Shown here one piece after another: positions 1-8,329 of a stretch of DNA of 64,000 nt. This DNA is from Paenibacillus_E sp052115445 (lineage in GTDB: Bacteria > Bacillota > Bacilli > Paenibacillales > NBRC-103111): the NCBI RefSeq assembly GCF_052115445.1, contig NZ_JBFRGR010000004.1:124001-188000 (forward strand), in the 5' to 3' direction. How positions within the stretch are numbered: the stretch's first letter is position 1; each line of letters begins with the position of its first letter. The notes below the pieces were generated by a model, which was given only the letters and a program-made list of their open reading frames with translations, made no database searches and was not told the DNA's origin. The position numbers and the translations under genes are program-made.

Positions 1-5
1 AAGAC

Positions 6-206
6 ATGATCGATCTCGACCCGCGTTATGTTGATCAGTTAAAAGATATCGCTATTTTGCAGCATACAACTGTAGAAGCTATCGTTAATGGACTTATTGC
101 ACAATATCTGGCAAGCGCCTCTTACGAATTAACTCCCATCTCTGTGGATCAAAAGGAAGCAAATCCGCTGCTGTATTTGGATGGCATTTGCAAACATGAG
201 GATTAA
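6..206 (+). CDS. Small ribbon-helix-helix-like protein, probable antitoxin partner of the PIN protein; 5' end probably outside the window
   Basis: This 66-residue reading frame begins with an ATG five bases into the window, so no ribosome binding site is visible and the true start may lie upstream. The N-terminal half (about residues 3-36, a short strand followed by two helices ending in LIAQYL) fits the ribbon-helix-helix fold of CopG/Arc-type antitoxins, in which a strand such as the one before DPRYVDQL pairs in a dimer to bind operator DNA. It is followed after 13 bases, across an AAGGAGG site, by a PIN-domain gene, the usual antitoxin-toxin order. The assignment rests on fold pattern and neighbour; I cannot name a family. 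It could also be a simple co-transcribed regulator. Confidence 0.5.
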   Translation: MIDLDPRYVDQLKDIAILQHTTVEAIVNGLIAQYLASASYELTPISVDQKEANPLLYLDGICKHED

Positions 207-219
207 GGAGGTCTGATCT

Positions 220-690
220 ATGGATAATCAATTGCATGTTCAGGATGCCATTTTTCTGGACGAGACAGCTCTAGCCGCTTTAATGAACCCTAAGGACCCA
301 CGATATACCAAAGCACGTTCCATGTTTCTAGATTTGCATGATCTTGAACGTAATTACATGACGACGAATTCCATCGTATTCGATCTTCACGAATGGCTTC
401 GTAATGAATACAGCTATGAGCAGGCGGAATATTTTCTGAAGGCGATTGAAAAAGCCGTAAGTAAAGGCAAGTTGGCAGTTATCTCAAGCGGACCTGAATT
501 CGAGGGGGAATCGCGCAGATTGTTAATGGACAGGCCGGAGCTCCGCTTCTCGCTTAGCGAAGCCCTTACGGCTGTGACCATGTCGTACTACCAGGTGAAA
601 CGCATTTTTACATTTAATCGTAATTTCATGATGCTTGCTAATTTGGATAAGGATATTCGGATTATTCCATCCTATCATTTCGGCAACTAA
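220..690 (+). CDS. PIN-domain protein (VapC-like), with an altered acidic centre
   Basis: A 156-residue protein with the layout of a PIN ribonuclease domain: first acidic residue in IFLDETA (D14), a second in the TTNSIVFDLHEWL helix (D55/E58), a third in LSEAL (E114), and the C-terminal strand TFNRNF (131-136). In most VapC proteins the last motif reads TFDxDF and the third acid is Asp; here the Asp positions are Asn and the third is Glu. Metal binding may therefore be weaker, or the protein may have a non-nuclease role. It starts at an ATG 7 bases after AAGGAGG and follows the small RHH-like gene, so the pair resembles a VapBC toxin-antitoxin locus. Its stop overlaps by four bases the stop of the convergent GH26-like gene. 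Fold assignment is fairly secure, activity is not. Confidence 0.6.
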   Translation: MDNQLHVQDAIFLDETALAALMNPKDPRYTKARSMFLDLHDLERNYMTTNSIVFDLHEWLRNEYSYEQAEYFLKAIEKAVSKGKLAVISSGPEFEGESRRLLMDRPELRFSLSEALTAVTMSYYQVKRIFTFNRNFMMLANLDKDIRIIPSYHFGN

Positions 691-2321
691 GGCGTAACCG
701 GATTTGCCTGAGCGATAGGCGCAACGCCGGAATGGACAGCAGTTACTTCCATTTGGTCATTGTAAGCTATCACATACCAAGGTTCTGATGCCGATTCTGA
801 TTGAACTCCAATGTCAATTTCCCATGGAGATTCATAACTGACGCCGAGGAATTGATTGCCTTGATAAATCGCGATGGCAAAGGGTGGTTTACCTTGTTCA
901 TTCGTAAGCTTGGGATAGACGAGAACGGTCTGTTGACCACTAGGAAGAGAACGGTCTAAGACTGGTGTATAGCGGTATTGAATGGGATCTACTCCTGGCT
1001 CTACCTTACTTAGAAACCAATCGGATGCAATCAGCCGTTGATAGTAGCCGTCCATAAATGGATTTTCCCCGATGTCGTAGACATAGGTCCCGTTCGTTCG
1101 AATCGCTTGAGCTTTGCTGAAATTAAAGTAAGTGATGGCTTTAACTTGAGGAAATAATCGCGGAAGAAGACCATACATGTAACCCAACTGGCTTTCTGCC
1201 CAGCTCCAATAAGCTTGGTTAGTCGGCAAATACGTATGAGCAACAGCACCCTCAGAAATCATAATAGGTTTATGGCTATATCGTTTATAAAGAGGAGCGA
1301 AGGTATCGATCACGGTACCCTTTAGCTGCTCTTTTTCTGCTGAGATCGGCGTGCTATATAACGAGAAGCCAACCCAATCCACGTAGGCGTCACCTGGATA
1401 GTAGCTATCGATCGTATCGGGCGGCCAGAAGTTAGGCGACCACACCATGGCGACATTAGGTGCTTCTTCAGACATAATGTCGTGAATCAGACGGAATTTC
1501 TCTATATATTTCTGGGGCTCTCCATGCCATGGCACCCAAGCTCCGTTCATCTCTGAAGCATAACGCAGGAAAATGGGGATGCCGGAGGCTTTGGCTTCAC
1601 GTGCGAAACGGCGAACATATTCATCATCCTGCACGTCGTCTAAGCCAAACCGCGGTTCCCAACCGATCTGAAGGGCACCGTCAAGTTCCTTTACCCTTTC
1701 GGCAGTACGAGCCGGGAAATAAGTGTTGGTATCGGTCTGCACTTTGCGCCAACCAACATAAGACAAATACAGCGCGTGCTTGCGACCGTAGACGTCTTCA
1801 ATCTTTGTAACATCGTAGCCGACTCTGCGATCTGCCCCGAGCATACCGATATAAACCCCTGATGCAGGCTCATGTTTGGCTAGCGTGGAAGCTGCGGGGA
1901 TCGCTGATTGGGTTGGTTTAAGGGGTTGAGCAGACTGAACGGATTGAGCTGACATTGGAACGCGGAGATAGAGCTCCATATTCGTTGAAGGGGTTTGTAT
2001 GTTAAGCCTATTAGGCTTCATCAGTGGCAACGACGGAAGTCCAGCTGTATATACATCGATCCGGTTACGATACGCTGCTGCGGTCTCTGTAAGTCCTGCT
2101 TGCTCGGATTTCTTCTCTTGGTTAGCCCAATAGGTTAAGATATCAGGCTGCTTAGCTCGTGAAGAAGGGACAGCGGCAGGCGGATTTTCCAGCATGGCAA
2201 CTGCATCAAGTGAATTTTGCACGGGCACATTGCTTTCGCTTTCCAGAACGAATTGATATAACGCGATACAGCTCGCCAAGCCGAGAAGGGCTGTAAGTAC
2301 CCAGACAACTTTATTTCGCAT
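687..2321 (-). CDS. Membrane-anchored GH26-like glycoside hydrolase (beta-mannanase family)
   Basis: The ATG at 2321 is preferred over an upstream TTG at 2339 because AGAGGAA lies 8 bases before it. The 544-residue product has a single N-terminal hydrophobic segment (about residues 5-27) with no lipobox, suggesting an anchor or uncleaved signal, then a low-complexity linker to about residue 150. The catalytic TIM barrel spans roughly 155-440: the acid/base Glu is in RYASEMNGAWVPW (E257) and the nucleophile Glu in IMISEGAV (E357), matching clan GH-A and family GH26 in particular. A C-terminal segment (about 460-540) looks like a beta-sandwich. Substrate is probably a beta-mannan, but distant GH26 members act on other beta-glucans. 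It lies next to abfA in the same direction, after that gene's terminator, so it is likely transcribed separately. Confidence 0.75.
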   Translation of the reverse strand: MRNKVVWVLTALLGLASCIALYQFVLESESNVPVQNSLDAVAMLENPPAAVPSSRAKQPDILTYWANQEKKSEQAGLTETAAAYRNRIDVYTAGLPSLPLMKPNRLNIQTPSTNMELYLRVPMSAQSVQSAQPLKPTQSAIPAASTLAKHEPASGVYIGMLGADRRVGYDVTKIEDVYGRKHALYLSYVGWRKVQTDTNTYFPARTAERVKELDGALQIGWEPRFGLDDVQDDEYVRRFAREAKASGIPIFLRYASEMNGAWVPWHGEPQKYIEKFRLIHDIMSEEAPNVAMVWSPNFWPPDTIDSYYPGDAYVDWVGFSLYSTPISAEKEQLKGTVIDTFAPLYKRYSHKPIMISEGAVAHTYLPTNQAYWSWAESQLGYMYGLLPRLFPQVKAITYFNFSKAQAIRTNGTYVYDIGENPFMDGYYQRLIASDWFLSKVEPGVDPIQYRYTPVLDRSLPSGQQTVLVYPKLTNEQGKPPFAIAIYQGNQFLGVSYESPWEIDIGVQSESASEPWYVIAYNDQMEVTAVHSGVAPIAQANPVTP

Positions 2322-2401
2322 GATACAGGTTCCTCTCAAAGGGGATTCCTCTTAATAGTATGCCCTAACCTGAGAGGCGGTCAATGGGGCATATAAGATG
2401 A

Positions 2402-2450
2402 AAACGAGGTTTTCCCCGCCATCTACATGGCAAATAGGAAACCCTCGTTT
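2402..2450 (-). terminator. Terminator after abfA
   Basis: On the minus strand AAACGAGGGTTTCC and GGAAAACCTCGTTTT pair around a 19-base loop, directly after the abfA stop, and the stem runs into a TTTTC tail. It separates abfA from the downstream GH26-like gene. Confidence 0.7.
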
Positions 2451-2468
2451 ATAGTGTCTAGGAATAGC

Positions 2469-3980
2469 TTATCCTTGTTTGGTTTGAAGACGAATAACAT
2501 TCCAAGATGCTTTGCCAAGGTTGCTTTTGACGTGTCCATTGTCAAGAACGGATACACCGCCACGATGAGGCGTAACATGATGTGGGTTAGCCTTCGTGTT
2601 CACCGCTTTCAGGTCTTCGTGTTCCAGCACGATGTGCTCGCTCAAGCTAACATCGCCGAAGCTGCGGATGTCGAGATCCAGTTCCATAGCTTCTGAGAGA
2701 TGGCGATTGACAGCAAAGACCGTAATATAACCTTGCTCCTCGTCGTACACGCAAATCGATTCCAGATAAGGGACATCTGTATAATCTTTGGAATCATATT
2801 TGGGTGAAGAATTGACGGTATGAAGGACAGTTCCTCGTCCATAGATGGAAGCATGAAGGAATGGATAGTAAGTCGTTTGCAGCCATAGCGGACCGCCAGT
2901 CTCTGTCGTAATTGGTGCGATAACGTTAATCAATTGCGCCATGCAAGCCATTTTGACACGATCAGCATGCTTAAGTAACGTAATAAGGAAACAGCCAACG
3001 GCCAGTGCATCTTCATGGGTATACACATCTTCAAATTCGGGTGGAGCAATCTGCCAACGCTCTTCCGCGCGACTTGATCCAATCGTATGCCAGACATTCC
3101 ATTCATCTAAGGAGAGCATGAGTTTTTTCTTACTGCGCTTCTTGGCTTTCACATAATCACAAATGGCTGCGACACTGCTAATAAACTGATCTAAATTCAG
3201 TGATGTGGCAAGGAAATTGGCTGTATCGTTGCTATTATTATTGTAATAAGCATGCAGCGATAGATTGTCAACATTGTCATAACTCAAATCCAGAACGGTA
3301 GCTTCCCAATCGGCAAACGTACTCATACCGCTTGATGAGCTGCCACATGCCACTAACTCGATGGTAGGATCTACCCAGCGCATCACTTTGGCGGTTTCAT
3401 TCGCGAGGCGACCATACTCCACAGCAGTCTTCGTGCCGATCTGCCAAGGTCCATCCATTTCGTTGCCCAGGCACCAGGTTTTGAAGCGATGAGGTTCCTT
3501 ATAGCCATGTGAAATACGTAGATCACTATAGTAAGAGCCTGAAGGATGATTACAATACTCGATCAGATTTCTGGCATCGTCGATGCCGCGTGTGCCGAGA
3601 TTAACCGCCATCATAACCTCTGAACCAACTAACTTCGCCCAATCAGCGAATTCATTCGTACCGACTTCATTCGTCTCTGTAGTCCACCAAGCAAGCTCTA
3701 GCAATCGCTTACGGTCTTTCTTAGGTCCGACGCCATCCTCCCAATTGTAACCAGAAACAAAGTTGCCGCCTGGATAGCGAATAATCGGAACTTGCAGCGT
3801 GCGGATAGCTTCAATCGCATCTTGTCGGAAGCCATTCGCATCCGCAGTTGGGTGATCTGGTTCGTAGATACCACCATAAACAGCCCGTCCCAAGTGTTCG
3901 ATAAAGGATCCATATAGACGAGGGTCAATTTGAGCTAGAACAAAATTTTTGTCGATGAGCATTTGTGAACGTAAAGACAT
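2469..3980 (-). CDS. abfA: Alpha-L-arabinofuranosidase, family GH51, intracellular
   Basis: A 503-residue protein of typical GH51 length. It removes terminal alpha-L-arabinofuranosyl residues from arabino-oligosaccharides from arabinan or arabinoxylan. Visible family features are YGSFIEHLGRAVYGGIYEP near the N terminus, RYPGGNFVSGYNW (68-80), the acid/base Glu in CLGNEMDGPWQIG (E174), and the nucleophile Glu in LSLDEWNVWH (E293), followed by the C-terminal beta domain. There is no signal peptide, so it acts in the cytoplasm on imported oligosaccharides. The start ATG has AAGGAGCGAGC upstream. It is divergent from an ArsR-type gene, and its promoter shares a palindrome with that gene's promoter, which suggests repression relieved by an arabinose-related signal. 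Identification is firm. Confidence 0.95.
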   Translation of the reverse strand: MSLRSQMLIDKNFVLAQIDPRLYGSFIEHLGRAVYGGIYEPDHPTADANGFRQDAIEAIRTLQVPIIRYPGGNFVSGYNWEDGVGPKKDRKRLLELAWWTTETNEVGTNEFADWAKLVGSEVMMAVNLGTRGIDDARNLIEYCNHPSGSYYSDLRISHGYKEPHRFKTWCLGNEMDGPWQIGTKTAVEYGRLANETAKVMRWVDPTIELVACGSSSSGMSTFADWEATVLDLSYDNVDNLSLHAYYNNNSNDTANFLATSLNLDQFISSVAAICDYVKAKKRSKKKLMLSLDEWNVWHTIGSSRAEERWQIAPPEFEDVYTHEDALAVGCFLITLLKHADRVKMACMAQLINVIAPITTETGGPLWLQTTYYPFLHASIYGRGTVLHTVNSSPKYDSKDYTDVPYLESICVYDEEQGYITVFAVNRHLSEAMELDLDIRSFGDVSLSEHIVLEHEDLKAVNTKANPHHVTPHRGGVSVLDNGHVKSNLGKASWNVIRLQTKQG

Positions 3981-4032
3981 GATCGCTCGCTCCTTATATT
4001 AAGAATTAGCCTATTGACGAATTCATAACTTA

Positions 4033-4061
4033 TTGATTTCATCTTTATTATGTACGATAAT
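4033..4061 (+). promoter_or_regulatory. Promoter of the ArsR-type regulator gene
   Basis: TTGATT and GATAAT are separated by exactly 17 bases. The -10 element lies inside the right arm of the palindrome at 4043-4065, as expected for autorepression. Confidence 0.6.
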
Positions 4062-4065
4062 AGAG
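4043..4065. promoter_or_regulatory. Palindromic operator between abfA and its regulator
   Basis: CTTTATTAT and ATAATAGAG form an inverted repeat (8 of 9 positions) around GTACG. It covers the -10 regions of both divergent promoters, so one bound dimer could repress both genes. ArsR-type regulators bind such 20-25 bp AT-rich dyads. Inferred from position and symmetry. Confidence 0.55.
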
Positions 4066-4076
4066 ATAATCTTCAA
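4047..4076 (-). promoter_or_regulatory. Promoter of abfA
   Basis: On the minus strand TTGAAG (4076-4071) and CATAAT (4052-4047) are 18 bases apart. The -10 falls in the left arm of the shared palindrome. Confidence 0.5.
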
Positions 4077-4126
4077 TAACTATTTTATAGGATTAACAAA
4101 ATTGCATATTCTAAGGGTGTGAACCG

Positions 4127-5029
4127 ATGTATCTAAAGACGGATGCTGCGTCGCTTCAGGTGTATGAAGCATTGGCGAGTGAAGTTCGCCTGAAAATCAT
4201 AGATAAATTATTCATCAAGGAAATGCATATTAAGGAACTTGCTGCCGAGCTTTATCTCAGTAATGCAATTGTCAGCAGCCATGTGAACAAACTCGAACAA
4301 GCCGGACTCGTTGGGAGCAAGATGAGGCGAGTTAACGGCGGTACCTACAAATATTGCTATGTGAACACGTCCTATTTGCAAATCAAGCTATCGCCAGAAA
4401 GAACCTCCTTGCACAAATGTAAGGAAGTGTCTGTCCCTATTGGTCATTACACCGATTATGAAGCATGGCCGACATGTGGACTGGCGACTACCGAGAAGAT
4501 GATTGGCCACTATGATAATCCGACCTATTTTATGGATCCGGAGAGGGTAGATGCAGGTATTCTCTGGTTTGCGAAGGGATTTGTCGAGTATAAAGTACCC
4601 AATTATTTGTTAAAAGATGACAGTTTAAAAGAGATCGAAATTTCGTTGGAAATTGGATCGGAAGCTCCTCAAGTGAATGAAAACTGGCCCTCCGATATTT
4701 GTTTTACGCTCAGTGATACGGTGCTGGGCAGATGGACTAGTCCAGGTGATTATGGGGAAACGAGGGGGAAGCTAACGCCAGAGTGGTGGCACTCCGACGT
4801 GAATCAGTACGGGCTGCTGAAGATTCTTCGCATTACGGAAAGTGGCACGTATATGGATGGTCAGCGCCTTTCGGATATCAGCATCACGGACCTGCGAATT
4901 GATCCGAAGTACTGGGTATTTCGAATTAGCGCGGAGGATACGAAACGTGGGCGCGGTGGTTTAACACTTTATGGTAAGGGATTTGGGAATTACGATCAGG
5001 ATATTTGGATGAGATGTTTTTATGGGTGA
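4127..5029 (+). CDS. ArsR-type transcriptional regulator with a large C-terminal domain, probable abfA regulator
   Basis: A 300-residue protein. Residues about 8-85 form a winged helix-turn-helix of the ArsR superfamily (ALASEVRLKIIDKL, then IKELAAEL and the recognition helix NAIVSSHVNKLEQAGLV). The remaining 200 residues, far longer than in metal-sensing ArsR proteins of about 100 residues, form a beta-rich domain with many Trp and Tyr residues (DYEAWPTCG, PEWWHSD, PKYWVFRI) and probably bind a ligand. There is no clear metal-binding Cys motif. It is divergent from abfA and shares an operator with it, so a role in arabinoside response is the simplest reading. The C-terminal domain family is not recognised. 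The gene ends in its own terminator. Confidence 0.7.
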   Translation: MYLKTDAASLQVYEALASEVRLKIIDKLFIKEMHIKELAAELYLSNAIVSSHVNKLEQAGLVGSKMRRVNGGTYKYCYVNTSYLQIKLSPERTSLHKCKEVSVPIGHYTDYEAWPTCGLATTEKMIGHYDNPTYFMDPERVDAGILWFAKGFVEYKVPNYLLKDDSLKEIEISLEIGSEAPQVNENWPSDICFTLSDTVLGRWTSPGDYGETRGKLTPEWWHSDVNQYGLLKILRITESGTYMDGQRLSDISITDLRIDPKYWVFRISAEDTKRGRGGLTLYGKGFGNYDQDIWMRCFYG

Positions 5030-5037
5030 AGTTTGTG

Positions 5038-5070
5038 ACGCGGTTCCTGCTCGGGGGATCGTGTTTTTTT
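5038..5070 (+). terminator. Terminator after the ArsR-type regulator
   Basis: ACGCGGTTCC pairs with GGGGATCGTGT (several G-T pairs) and is followed by seven T residues, nine bases after the stop codon. Confidence 0.6.
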
Positions 5071-5172
5071 GTATGCAAAAGACGGAATGTTATTGGAAAA
5101 AAAAGGTATTGTTCTATGACTATGTGAGATAAAATAAGATGGTATATATGGTTTTACCTGAGGAGGGATTGC

Positions 5173-5934
5173 GTGCATTGGTCGCGTAAAGAGTTGAAGA
5201 GTCGAGCGAAACAAGTACTGCGAACAACGTATTGGAAAGCATTTCTGGTCAGCTTGCTGCTTGCCGTCGTTGGTGGCGGGGTTCCGAGTTGCAATTGGAA
5301 TTCAAACAGTGGCTCGTCATCGTCCTTTAACTTAGGTAACTTAGATCTAGGCATGGGAGATATCTCGAATGGTGTAGGTGCACTTATTCTAGCTTTCATC
5401 GTGATCGTTGCGATTGTAGCTGGCTTGGCAGCACTTGCATTCAGTATCTTCGTGTTGAATCCGTTCAAGGTGAATGCGCAGCAATATTTTAAACAAGCCT
5501 CTCAAGGTGATGTCGACATGCACTATCTGCTTTACGCTTTTGGCAAAGGGAGATATATAGGCACGGTTGTTAGTATGTTTTGGAGTGCTTTGCTTAATTT
5601 CTTATGGTATTTATTGCTCATCATTCCAGGCATTGTGAAGTCCTATGCCTATAGCATGGTTCCGTATATCCTCGGTGACAATCCAACGATTGGTCGTAAA
5701 AGAGCCGTTCAACTCAGCAACCAGATGACGCGAGGCCATAAATGGCGGATGTTTGTTCTGGATCTATCGTTTATTGGGTGGTTCCTTCTCGGTGCCTTAG
5801 CACTTGGCGTAGGCGTATTATTCGTATTACCGTATTATAATTCTACGAAAGCAGAGTTATATGTGGTATTGCGTCAACAGGCATTATATGATGGACGGAG
5901 TACCCCTGAGGAATTAAATTTACCCCTTTCATAA
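5173..5934 (+). CDS. DUF975-family integral membrane protein
   Basis: The start is the GTG at 5173, six bases after AGGAGG. The 253-residue product begins with the amphipathic SRKELKSRAKQVLRTTYWKAF segment characteristic of DUF975 proteins, followed by about five hydrophobic segments and the conserved core PGIVKSYAYSMVPYILGDNP with RAVQLSNQMTRGHKWRMF. Between the first two membrane segments is an insert rich in Ser, Asn and Gly. Function of the family is unknown. It is the first gene of a tight cluster: the next gene begins 13 bases after its stop. No regulatory site beyond an AT-rich upstream region is evident. Confidence 0.75.
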   Translation: MHWSRKELKSRAKQVLRTTYWKAFLVSLLLAVVGGGVPSCNWNSNSGSSSSFNLGNLDLGMGDISNGVGALILAFIVIVAIVAGLAALAFSIFVLNPFKVNAQQYFKQASQGDVDMHYLLYAFGKGRYIGTVVSMFWSALLNFLWYLLLIIPGIVKSYAYSMVPYILGDNPTIGRKRAVQLSNQMTRGHKWRMFVLDLSFIGWFLLGALALGVGVLFVLPYYNSTKAELYVVLRQQALYDGRSTPEELNLPLS

Positions 5935-5947
5935 GGAGCTGATTGTT

Positions 5948-6967
5948 GTGTCTGTCCAAATAGAGGTGAGTAGGGCACGTGTAACCACGACTACGTCCAA
6001 GCATTCGATCACGATGATCATGGGCATGTGGCTTATCATTGGTTTGTTTATTGATGGTTTTGCCCATAACCATGGTGCTGTAGAAACTTTTTTTACACCG
6101 TGGCACGCGATTCTGTACTCTGGCTATTTGGCTTGTGCGGTGTGGATCTTTATGATGATTCGTTCGAACAAAATCAGGACGCAATCAACCTCTTGGTTCA
6201 CGGCAATTCCCGTCGGTTACAAACTTGGTGTTGCTGGTGTCATTCTCTTCTTTGTAGGTGGGCTTGGTGATATGTACTGGCATACGGTGTTTGGGATTGA
6301 AAAAAATATCGAAGCCCTGCTTAGCCCCACGCATCTTCTGCTGCTTTCGGGTGCTTTAATGATTCTGACAAGTCCCTATCGTGCGATCAGCGCTGCTGAA
6401 AAGGGGACTGCACCGACATTTCGCCAATTGTTACCGGCGTTAACTTCGATAGGGCTAACCTTTACGGTGTTCGCCTTCTTCCTTATGTACGCATGGTCGT
6501 TCCGACAGAATCTATGGATGGCTAGAGGCGAGGATGCTATTGGAAGAGCTGTGGTGGATTTCCTCATTACGACGATGATTCTTGTGATTCCATTGATGTT
6601 TGTTCTGCGCAGATGGAAACTGCCGTTCGGTACAGTTACTTTCTTTTTTCTATTTGAGTCGATATTCCTAGCTGTGCTGGACGGATTTAGAGACTCTAGC
6701 TCGATAATCATATTGCTCATAAGCGGTGTGATCGGTGATGTGTTATTTCGAGAAATCAAAGAGCGGGACGCTGCAGATTGGCGGTATAAAGCTGTCTTCT
6801 TTGTACTGCCTGTCTTGATCTGGGGGCTATATTTCGCACATTTGAAATTATTTGAAACGTTGAACTGGTCCCCAGAGCTCTGGGGTGGCTCGATCTTCCT
6901 GTGTGCACTGTCCTCGTTGGGATTAAGTATTCTTGCCGCACCAGTTTCATCCGACTCAAGCAAATGA
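5948..6967 (+). CDS. Polytopic membrane protein with conserved-looking His residues, function unknown
   Basis: The GTG start at 5948 follows AAGGAG, which itself overlaps the upstream stop. The 339-residue protein has about nine or ten hydrophobic segments. His residues lie at membrane borders in DGFAHNHG, FFTPWHAILYSGY, GDMYWHTVFG and LSPTHLLLLSG, a pattern that suggests binding of a metal or haem, though I cannot name a family. The stop codon overlaps the ATG of the following lipoprotein gene (ATGA), so the two are translationally coupled and probably act together at the membrane. The lipoprotein is rich in Met and His, which adds weight to a metal-related role. This is inference from residue patterns and arrangement only. 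Confidence 0.5.
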   Translation: MSVQIEVSRARVTTTTSKHSITMIMGMWLIIGLFIDGFAHNHGAVETFFTPWHAILYSGYLACAVWIFMMIRSNKIRTQSTSWFTAIPVGYKLGVAGVILFFVGGLGDMYWHTVFGIEKNIEALLSPTHLLLLSGALMILTSPYRAISAAEKGTAPTFRQLLPALTSIGLTFTVFAFFLMYAWSFRQNLWMARGEDAIGRAVVDFLITTMILVIPLMFVLRRWKLPFGTVTFFFLFESIFLAVLDGFRDSSSIIILLISGVIGDVLFREIKERDAADWRYKAVFFVLPVLIWGLYFAHLKLFETLNWSPELWGGSIFLCALSSLGLSILAAPVSSDSSK

Positions 6968-7806
6968 GATTAAAGACATGGCCATTAACTTGCTTAGTTG
7001 TACTCCTATCCGCTTGCGGTTCGTCAGCCACCACGACGATTGATATGTCCGATATGTCGAGCATGTCGGGTATGACGATGTCATCGTCGTCCGTTACACA
7101 TCAACATACGAGCGATGCGATTGCTCATTTTTCGGTGGATTCACCGAATTATTTACCGAAAGAGTTATTCGACATCACGATTCTGGTTCAAAATAAATGG
7201 AATCGCCCCATCGAGAAGTTCGAAGTGATGCACGAGAAACTTATGCACCTTATTGTGGTTAGCAAGGATTTGTCCTACTTCGAACACTTGCATCCAACCT
7301 ATGCAGGCGCTGGGCGATTTGATGTCCAAACGTCGTTCCCAGCAGGCGGCTATTATCAGCTTATTGCTGATTTCACGCCAACGGGCTTAGGAGAAAGTGT
7401 GCAGTCCCATTGGTTAGCTATTAACGGGAAAGCTCCGAAGGCTGTTAAGTTGCAGCCGGATAAAAGCCTAACGAAACAGGTCGGCGACAAGGAAGTCACT
7501 CTAGCCTTCGATCATCTGATGGCGGGCATGACGCTGGACATGGTGTTCACGTTCAAGCAGGGAGCTGCCAAAACGCCTGTAACGAATCTGCAGCCATATC
7601 TTGGGAGTATTGGGCATGTTGTTGCCATTAGTGAGGATGGGAACGATTTTGTCCATGTGCATCCGGCTGACCCAACAGCGACTTCGGGGCCAACCGCGGC
7701 GTTCAAAGTTGTATTTCCTTCCAAAGGGATCTACAAAATTTGGGGCGAGTTTCAGCAAAATAACGAAGTTTTCATCGTTCCTTACGTGATCAATGTAAAT
7801 TTGTAA
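6964..7806 (+). CDS. Met- and His-rich lipoprotein, possibly copper- or metal-associated
   Basis: The ATG at 6964 is chosen because it overlaps the upstream stop (ATGA) and begins a signal peptide with the lipobox LLSACG. After the lipid-attachment Cys comes a Met-rich stretch (MSDMSSMSGMTM) and then HQH. Two beta-sandwich-like repeats follow, with FEVMHEKLMHLIVVSKDLSYFEHLHP in the first and GHVVAISEDGNDFVHVHPADP in the second; each carries the H-x-HP element. Met-rich stretches and paired His motifs are common in extracytoplasmic copper-handling proteins. The coupled membrane protein upstream is its likely partner. The function is inferred; the lipoprotein nature is clear. The gene ends before the hairpin at 7891. 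Confidence 0.6.
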   Translation: MRLKTWPLTCLVVLLSACGSSATTTIDMSDMSSMSGMTMSSSSVTHQHTSDAIAHFSVDSPNYLPKELFDITILVQNKWNRPIEKFEVMHEKLMHLIVVSKDLSYFEHLHPTYAGAGRFDVQTSFPAGGYYQLIADFTPTGLGESVQSHWLAINGKAPKAVKLQPDKSLTKQVGDKEVTLAFDHLMAGMTLDMVFTFKQGAAKTPVTNLQPYLGSIGHVVAISEDGNDFVHVHPADPTATSGPTAAFKVVFPSKGIYKIWGEFQQNNEVFIVPYVINVNL

Positions 7807-7890
7807 TATAAAAGAAATATAGTAGACATCTGCCATACATGTAAGTCGGTTATAATAAAAGACGACCCCCTTTTAAAATATAAATCTTTA

Positions 7891-7922
7891 GACCCGCAGC
7901 CCGTTGCTGTGGGTCTCTTTTT
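7891..7922 (+). terminator. Terminator of the 5173-7806 operon
   Basis: GACCCGCAGC and GCTGTGGGTC pair (one G-T) around CCGTT and are followed by CTCTTTTTG. Confidence 0.8.
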
Positions 7923-7973
7923 GTCCATCTATGGTGTACAATAGAATGCATACATCGAATAGGAGTGAGACGA

Positions 7974-8252
7974 ATGACTGCAGGCGTGAATGAGCAGGAG
8001 CTTTTACAATTCATCATCAGCAAGACGAAGGCAGATCCGAAGCAAATTGAGTTAGTTTTGAAACATGAGAAAGCCTATATTGCCAAAGCGGAACAAGGCT
8101 CGAAAGGTGCTGTAGATATCGACAGCGATGATCTGATTGATCATATTCTAGGCCGTCCAGACGTGAAGCTAAGTGAACTTGCAGTGGATACGATTCTGGA
8201 AGCCGAGATGGAGTACTTGATGAAAAATGGCATGGCCGGCTACATCGACTAA
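7974..8252 (+). CDS. Small conserved-looking cytoplasmic protein of unknown function
   Basis: The ATG at 7974 is preferred, 8 bases after AGGAG, over an in-frame GTG at 7965 that lies in the Shine-Dalgarno itself. The 92-residue product is acidic, has no membrane segment and looks fully helical. It contains a central DIDSDDLIDHILGRPDVKLSEL segment. I do not recognise a family. It is a single-gene unit, flanked by a terminator on each side. Confidence 0.7.
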   Translation: MTAGVNEQELLQFIISKTKADPKQIELVLKHEKAYIAKAEQGSKGAVDIDSDDLIDHILGRPDVKLSELAVDTILEAEMEYLMKNGMAGYID

Positions 8253-8265
8253 TTTATGAAATGAG

Positions 8266-8303
8266 GACCCTCACGTAGAGAATATCTATGTGGGGGTCTT
8301 TTT
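8266..8303 (+). terminator. Terminator of the small 7974 gene
   Basis: GACCCTCACGTAGA pairs with TCTATGTGGGGGTC (two G-T pairs) and is followed by TTTTT. Confidence 0.8.
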
Positions 8304-8329
8304 GATTTGGTGGCAACGCTAATGCGAAA

